A stretch of 64,000 bases of DNA, taken from the NCBI RefSeq assembly GCF_003628125.1, contig NZ_RBZU01000002.1, positions 62,001-126,000 of the forward strand, in the 5' to 3' direction. This stretch comes from Pararobbsia silviterrae (GTDB lineage: Bacteria; Pseudomonadota; Gammaproteobacteria; Burkholderiales; Burkholderiaceae). Both the position numbers and the translations under genes were made by a program. The notes beneath the pieces were generated by a model. The model made no database searches. It was not told the DNA's origin and saw only the letters and a list, made by a program, of their open reading frames with translations. Positions 57,859-64,000 of the stretch are shown piece by piece (the stretch's first letter is position 1; the number at the start of each line of letters is the position of its first letter).

Positions 57859-59969
57859 GCGAGCGTCTCCAGAGGGTGGCGAATAAAAGCGTGCAGATCG
57901 CCGGTCAGCCAGACGATCGCGGCGTGCGGCGCGAGCGTACGCGCGTCGAGCGTGTCGCGCACGCGATCGGGCGTTTCGAAGATGATGGTGCCGGGCGGCA
58001 GATCGCCGAGCGCGAGCGCGGTGTCGCCGAGATTGACGGCGATCGTGAGCACTTCGCCGTCGCCGAGACGCCATTGCGCGCGTACGCCGCCGCCGCGTCC
58101 GTTCGAGGCCGGCGCGCCATAGGCGAGCGCGCCGCTGCGTGTCGGCGAATCATGCGCGCCGTGCGACGCATGCGCGCTCGACGCCGCGCTCGGCGCACGC
58201 CGCGCGGCGAGCAGCGCGGCGGTTTCACCGTCGGGCGCGGCCGGCTCGACGAGCACGCGCGCGCCGAGCGAACGCGTGCGTTCGAGTCTCGGCGTCAGCA
58301 ATCGATGACGCACGGCCAGCGCCGCTTGATAGAAATGCCGCCACTCGCGCGCGTCGGATTCGGCCGGATGCGGCTCGCCCGGATGCGACGTGGACCGCGA
58401 CGATGCCGGTGAGGCAGGTGATGCGTCCGACGTTGCGGCATCGTGTGCGCGCGCCGCGTCGAGCGGCCGCGCGAAGCGCGACTGCTCGAAGGTCGCGCGG
58501 TCGTTCGGATCGGGAATCCTCGCGCGCCGCGCGGGGTCCGAAAACGCCGAGAACTTCGCGAATTCCCGCCGTCTGCCCTCGCGTACGGCATCCGCGAGCG
58601 GCCCCGTGTAATCCGTGAAGAACAGAAAGGGCTGCGTGCTGCCGAATTCCTCGCCCATGAACAACAGCGGAATCTGCGGCGACAGCAGCATCAGCGCGAT
58701 CGCGGCGCGCAGCGCGTCGTGATCGGCGAGCCGGGTGAGCCGTTCGCCCATCGCGCGATTGCCGATCTGATCGTGATTCTGCAGAAAGAACACGAACGCG
58801 CTCGGCGGTAGCGCGGCGCTCGGTTCGCCGCGCGGATGGCCGTCGTGGAGGACCGACGGCTCACCCTGATAGACGAAGCCCTCGGCCAGCGCGCGCGCGA
58901 GCCGGCGCGCGGGCGCCTCGGCATAGGCGCCGTAGTAGCCCTCGGTCTCGCCGGTCAGCATCACGTGCAGCGTGTTGTGGACGTCGTCGTTCCATTGCGC
59001 GTCGAAATGGCAGACCTGTCCGCGCGAGCAGCTCAGCAGGCTCGCGAGGTTCTGTTCGTTTTCGAGCACGAGATGGACATGGCGATCGATCTCGATCGAG
59101 CGGCGCACGTGCTCGGCCAGCGTACGCAACCACGCCGGATTGCGAATCGCGTGCACGGCGTCGAACCGCAATCCGTCGACGCGATACTCGTGGATCCAGT
59201 AAAGCGCGTTTTCGATGAAGAACTGGCCGACCTCGGCCTGATCGAAATCGATCGCGGGTCCCCATGGGGTCGGCGTGTCGTCCTTGAAGAACGCGGCCGC
59301 GTAGTCGTGCAGGTAATTGCCGTCGGGACCGAAATGGTTATAGACGACGTCGAGAAACACCTGGATGCCGAGACCATGCGCGGTATCGATCAGCGCTTTG
59401 AGGTCGTCGGGTGTGCCGTAGGTCGAATCGGGCGCGAACGGCAGCACGCCGTCGTAGCCCCAGTTGCGCGCGCCGCTGAAGTCGGCGACGGGCATCAGTT
59501 CGATGGCCGTGACGCCGAGCGCCGCGAGTTCGGGCAGATAGGCGCCGACGCCGCGATAGCCGCCCATCGCGCCGACATGGATTTCGTAGAGGACCGTTTC
59601 GGTCCAGTGGCGGCCGCGCCAGCCCGTGTGCCGCCATTCATACGCATACGGATCGACGACCATGCTCGGCCCGTGCACGTCGTCGGGCTGGAAGCGCGAG
59701 GCCGGATCGGGGACCGCGAGGCCGTCGTCGAGCCGGTAGCGATAGCGCGCGCCGGGACCGCAGGCGGCCTCGGCCTCGAACCAGCCTTCGCCCGTGGCCG
59801 CCATCGCGATCGTGTCGCCGTCTTCGATCGCGAGCGCGACGTGCTCGCATGACGGCGCCCAGAGACGGAAGCAGGTCGTGTCGTTGCCGATCGGCTGCGC
59901 GCCGAACGGCAGCATGTGGCGGTGGCGATGCTGGCGGACGTCGACGGTGCGGTCTGACATGGTGAGCAT
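57855..59969 (-). CDS. treZ: Malto-oligosyltrehalose trehalohydrolase
   Basis: GH13 enzyme cleaving free trehalose from maltooligosyl trehalose. The 704 residues comprise an N-terminal beta domain (RLWAPSCEHVALAIEDGD), the barrel with DVVYNHFGPDGNYL, nucleophile in YRVDGLRFDAVHAI (about 268), acid/base in LVLENEQN (about 300) and LQNHDQIGNRA (about 400), and a C-terminal beta domain. Two low-complexity inserts (at about 509-535 and 587-615) make it longer than the usual 580-600 residues. The start could be 59960. It is between glgX (39-base gap) and malQ (overlap). Confidence 0.93.
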   Translation of the reverse strand: MLTMSDRTVDVRQHRHRHMLPFGAQPIGNDTTCFRLWAPSCEHVALAIEDGDTIAMAATGEGWFEAEAACGPGARYRYRLDDGLAVPDPASRFQPDDVHGPSMVVDPYAYEWRHTGWRGRHWTETVLYEIHVGAMGGYRGVGAYLPELAALGVTAIELMPVADFSGARNWGYDGVLPFAPDSTYGTPDDLKALIDTAHGLGIQVFLDVVYNHFGPDGNYLHDYAAAFFKDDTPTPWGPAIDFDQAEVGQFFIENALYWIHEYRVDGLRFDAVHAIRNPAWLRTLAEHVRRSIEIDRHVHLVLENEQNLASLLSCSRGQVCHFDAQWNDDVHNTLHVMLTGETEGYYGAYAEAPARRLARALAEGFVYQGEPSVLHDGHPRGEPSAALPPSAFVFFLQNHDQIGNRAMGERLTRLADHDALRAAIALMLLSPQIPLLFMGEEFGSTQPFLFFTDYTGPLADAVREGRRREFAKFSAFSDPARRARIPDPNDRATFEQSRFARPLDAARAHDAATSDASPASPASSRSTSHPGEPHPAESDAREWRHFYQAALAVRHRLLTPRLERTRSLGARVLVEPAAPDGETAALLAARRAPSAASSAHASHGAHDSPTRSGALAYGAPASNGRGGGVRAQWRLGDGEVLTIAVNLGDTALALGDLPPGTIIFETPDRVRDTLDARTLAPHAAIVWLTGDLHAFIRHPLETLA

Positions 59970-60008
59970 CCGTGGAGGGGATGGGTTTCGGTCATGCGCG
60001 CGCCGGCG

Positions 60009-62513
<2,505 letters not shown>

Positions 62514-62522
62514 GGGCATCCC

Positions 62523-64000
62523 TTATTCGGCGATCAGGATCAGCGTCGCGAGCGGCGGCAGCACGAGCGTCGCGGAATCGGGCTTGCCGTGCTCGGGCAC
62601 GGGCTCCGCGTAGATCATGCCGCTATTGCCCATGTTCGAGCCGCCGTAGACGCCCGCGTCGGTATTCATCGCTTCGATCCATCGGCCGCCGCGCGGCAGC
62701 CCGATCCGATAGTGTTCGCGCGGCACGGGCGTCATATTGCAGATCGCGACGGCGGCGCGGCCGTGCGCGTCGTAGCGCGCATAGGCGAACACGCTGTTCG
62801 ACGCGTCGTCGCCGATCAGCCATTCGAAGCCGCCCGGATCCGCATCGCGCGCGTGCAGCGCGGTCTCGTGCTGATAGAGCCGGTTCAGATCGCGTACGAC
62901 TTTCTGGATGCCGCCGTGCATCGGGTCGTCGAGCAGATGCCAATGCGGCGACTCGTCGTGATTGAACTCGGCGAACTGGCCGAACTCGCCGCCCATGAAC
63001 AGCAGCTTCTTGCCCGGATGCGTCCACATGAAGCCGAGATACGCGCGCAGGTTCGCGAATTGCTGCCATCGGTCGCCGGGCATCTTGTTGATCAGCGACC
63101 CCTTGCCGTAGACGACTTCGTCATGCGAGAGCGGCAGCACGAAACGTTCGGAATACGCGTAGATCATGCCGAACGTCATGTGGTGATGGTGGTGTCTGCG
63201 ATGGACGGGATCCTCGTGCATGTACTTGAGGGTGTCGTGCATCCAGCCCATGTTCCACTTGTAGTCGAAACCCAGGCCGCCGTCGTGGACCTTCGCGGTG
63301 ACGCCGGGCCAGGCCGTCGACTCCTCGGCGATCGTGATCGCGCCCTTGACGTGGTGCGCGACCTCCGCGTTGAGCTTGCGCAGGAACGCGATCGCTTCGA
63401 GGTTTTCGCGTCCGCCATGGATGTTCGGCACCCACTCGCCGGCCGCGCGGCTGTAGTCGCGATAGAGCATCGAGGCCACCGCGTCGACGCGCAGGCCGTC
63501 GACGTGATAGCGCGTGAGCCAGCCGAGCGCCGAGGCGTGCAGATACGCGGCCACCTCGTGGCGGCCGAGGTTGTAGATCATCGTGTTCCAGTCTTTGTGG
63601 AACCCCTCGCGCGGATCGGCGTGTTCGTAAAGCGGCGTGCCGTCGAACTCGATCATGCCGTGCGCGTCGTTCGGGAAGTGCGCGGGCACCCAGTCGATGA
63701 GCACGCCGAGGCCTTCCTGATGCGCGCGATCGACGAAGCGCGCGAACGCCTCGGGCGAACCGAAGCGCGCGGACGGCGCGAACAGCGACAGCGGCTGATA
63801 GCCCCACGAGCCGCCGAACGGATATTCGGCGATCGGCAGGAACTCGACGTGCGTGAAGCCCATGCCCTTCGCATACGGGACGAGCCGCTCGGCCAGTTCA
63901 TCCCAGTTCAGGCCGCGGCGGCCGTCCTCGGCGACCCGGATCCACGATTCGGCATGCACCTCGTAGATGGCGACGGGCTTGTCGGCCTGCTGGCGTTCGC
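62523..64000 (-). CDS. glgB: 1,4-alpha-glucan branching enzyme, C-terminal part
   Basis: GH13 enzyme making alpha-1,6 branches in glycogen. Only the last 492 or so codons are in the window; the N-terminus lies beyond base 64000 (family length about 730). Visible are YEVHAESW at the edge, [13 protein letters not shown], the nucleophile in [19 protein letters not shown], acid/base in [13 protein letters not shown], and [15 protein letters not shown]. The loop normally reading HHNEMTFG here is HHHHHMTFG. It heads the visible part of the glgB-glgX-treZ-malQ-treY run, so branching, debranching and trehalose formation are likely expressed together. Confidence 0.95.
   Translation of the reverse strand, partial: ERQQADKPVAIYEVHAESWIRVAEDGRRGLNWDELAERLVPYAKGMGFTHVEFLPIAEYPFGGSWGYQPLSLFAPSARFGSPEAFARFVDRAHQEGLGVLIDWVPAHFPNDAHGMIEFDGTPLYEHADPREGFHKDWNTMIYNLGRHEVAAYLHASALGWLTRYHVDGLRVDAVASMLYRDYSRAAGEWVPNIHGGRENLEAIAFLRKLNAEVAHHVKGAITIAEESTAWPGVTAKVHDGGLGFDYKWNMGWMHDTLKYMHEDPVHRRHHHHHMTFGMIYAYSERFVLPLSHDEVVYGKGSLINKMPGDRWQQFANLRAYLGFMWTHPGKKLLFMGGEFGQFAEFNHDESPHWHLLDDPMHGGIQKVVRDLNRLYQHETALHARDADPGGFEWLIGDDASNSVFAYARYDAHGRAAVAICNMTPVPREHYRIGLPRGGRWIEAMNTDAGVYGGSNMGNSGMIYAEPVPEHGKPDSATLVLPPLATLILIAE

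Noticed and set aside
62960-63240. HHHHH run in GlgB as an engineered or unusual tag
   Set aside because: It lies in the loop where branching enzymes already have HH (HHNEMTFG), so it is natural variation, not an insertion.

Overview
The window is gene-dense, high-GC DNA with a strong Burkholderiaceae (Betaproteobacteria) signature. The evidence is gene order: nuoKLMN followed by DUF2818, Nudix and DUF1178 genes; a DUF2863 gene; mdh-GntR-sdhCDAB-sdhE-gltA; leuC-x-leuD-leuB-asd-fimV-truA-trpF-trpB-methyltransferase-trpA-accD-folC-dedD-cvpA-purF-metZ. Genus cannot be fixed by eye. No rRNA, tRNA, CRISPR, IS element, prophage or attachment site was seen, so this is chromosomal core plus a few lineage-specific genes.

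Layout. 1-6.7 kb (+): end of the NADH dehydrogenase operon and three small trailing genes. 6.8-17.3 kb: mixed accessory-type genes on both strands (YfcG-like glutathione transferase, PaaG-like crotonase, YbdL-like aminotransferase, PIN-domain protein, YaaA, an M14 carboxypeptidase, a secreted hypothetical protein, a CbiM-like membrane protein, an unusual LuxR-type regulator, DUF2863), with several short degenerate tandem repeats between genes. 17.4-29.5 kb: TCA-cycle block, with acnA, a lysozyme-inhibitor-like protein, a CitE-like lyase and mdh on the minus strand, then divergent gntR and sdhCDAB-sdhE-gltA on the plus strand. 29.6-30.4 kb: two small membrane proteins. 30.5-50.6 kb (+): leucine, aspartate-family, tryptophan, malonyl-CoA, folate, purine and methionine biosynthesis genes, with FimV and TruA. 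50.6-52.7 kb: AraC regulator, FKBP isomerase, degenerate histidine kinase. 52.8-64 kb (-): glgB-glgX-treZ-malQ-treY, which branches, trims and converts alpha-glucan to trehalose.

How the genes work together. Succinate dehydrogenase and complex I feed the quinone pool; AcnA, GltA, Mdh and SdhABCD supply most of one TCA turn. A perfect 20-bp palindrome between mdh and gntR is a candidate operator for the GntR/UTRA protein. The metZ leader carries what looks like a SAM-II riboswitch inside a closing helix and followed by a terminator-like hairpin, implying feedback by S-adenosylmethionine. The trehalose genes are tightly packed, with ATGA overlaps at treZ/malQ and malQ/treY.

The most unusual items are the metZ leader RNA; a secreted protein of twelve 11-residue repeats between leuC and leuD; the LuxR protein with a degenerate receiver and a 270-residue low-complexity tail; a histidine-kinase-like protein with an H-box but no recognisable ATP-binding motifs; and low-complexity inserts in otherwise ordinary proteins (PIN, TreZ, GlgX). 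Functional calls rest on reading motifs, not on database searches.
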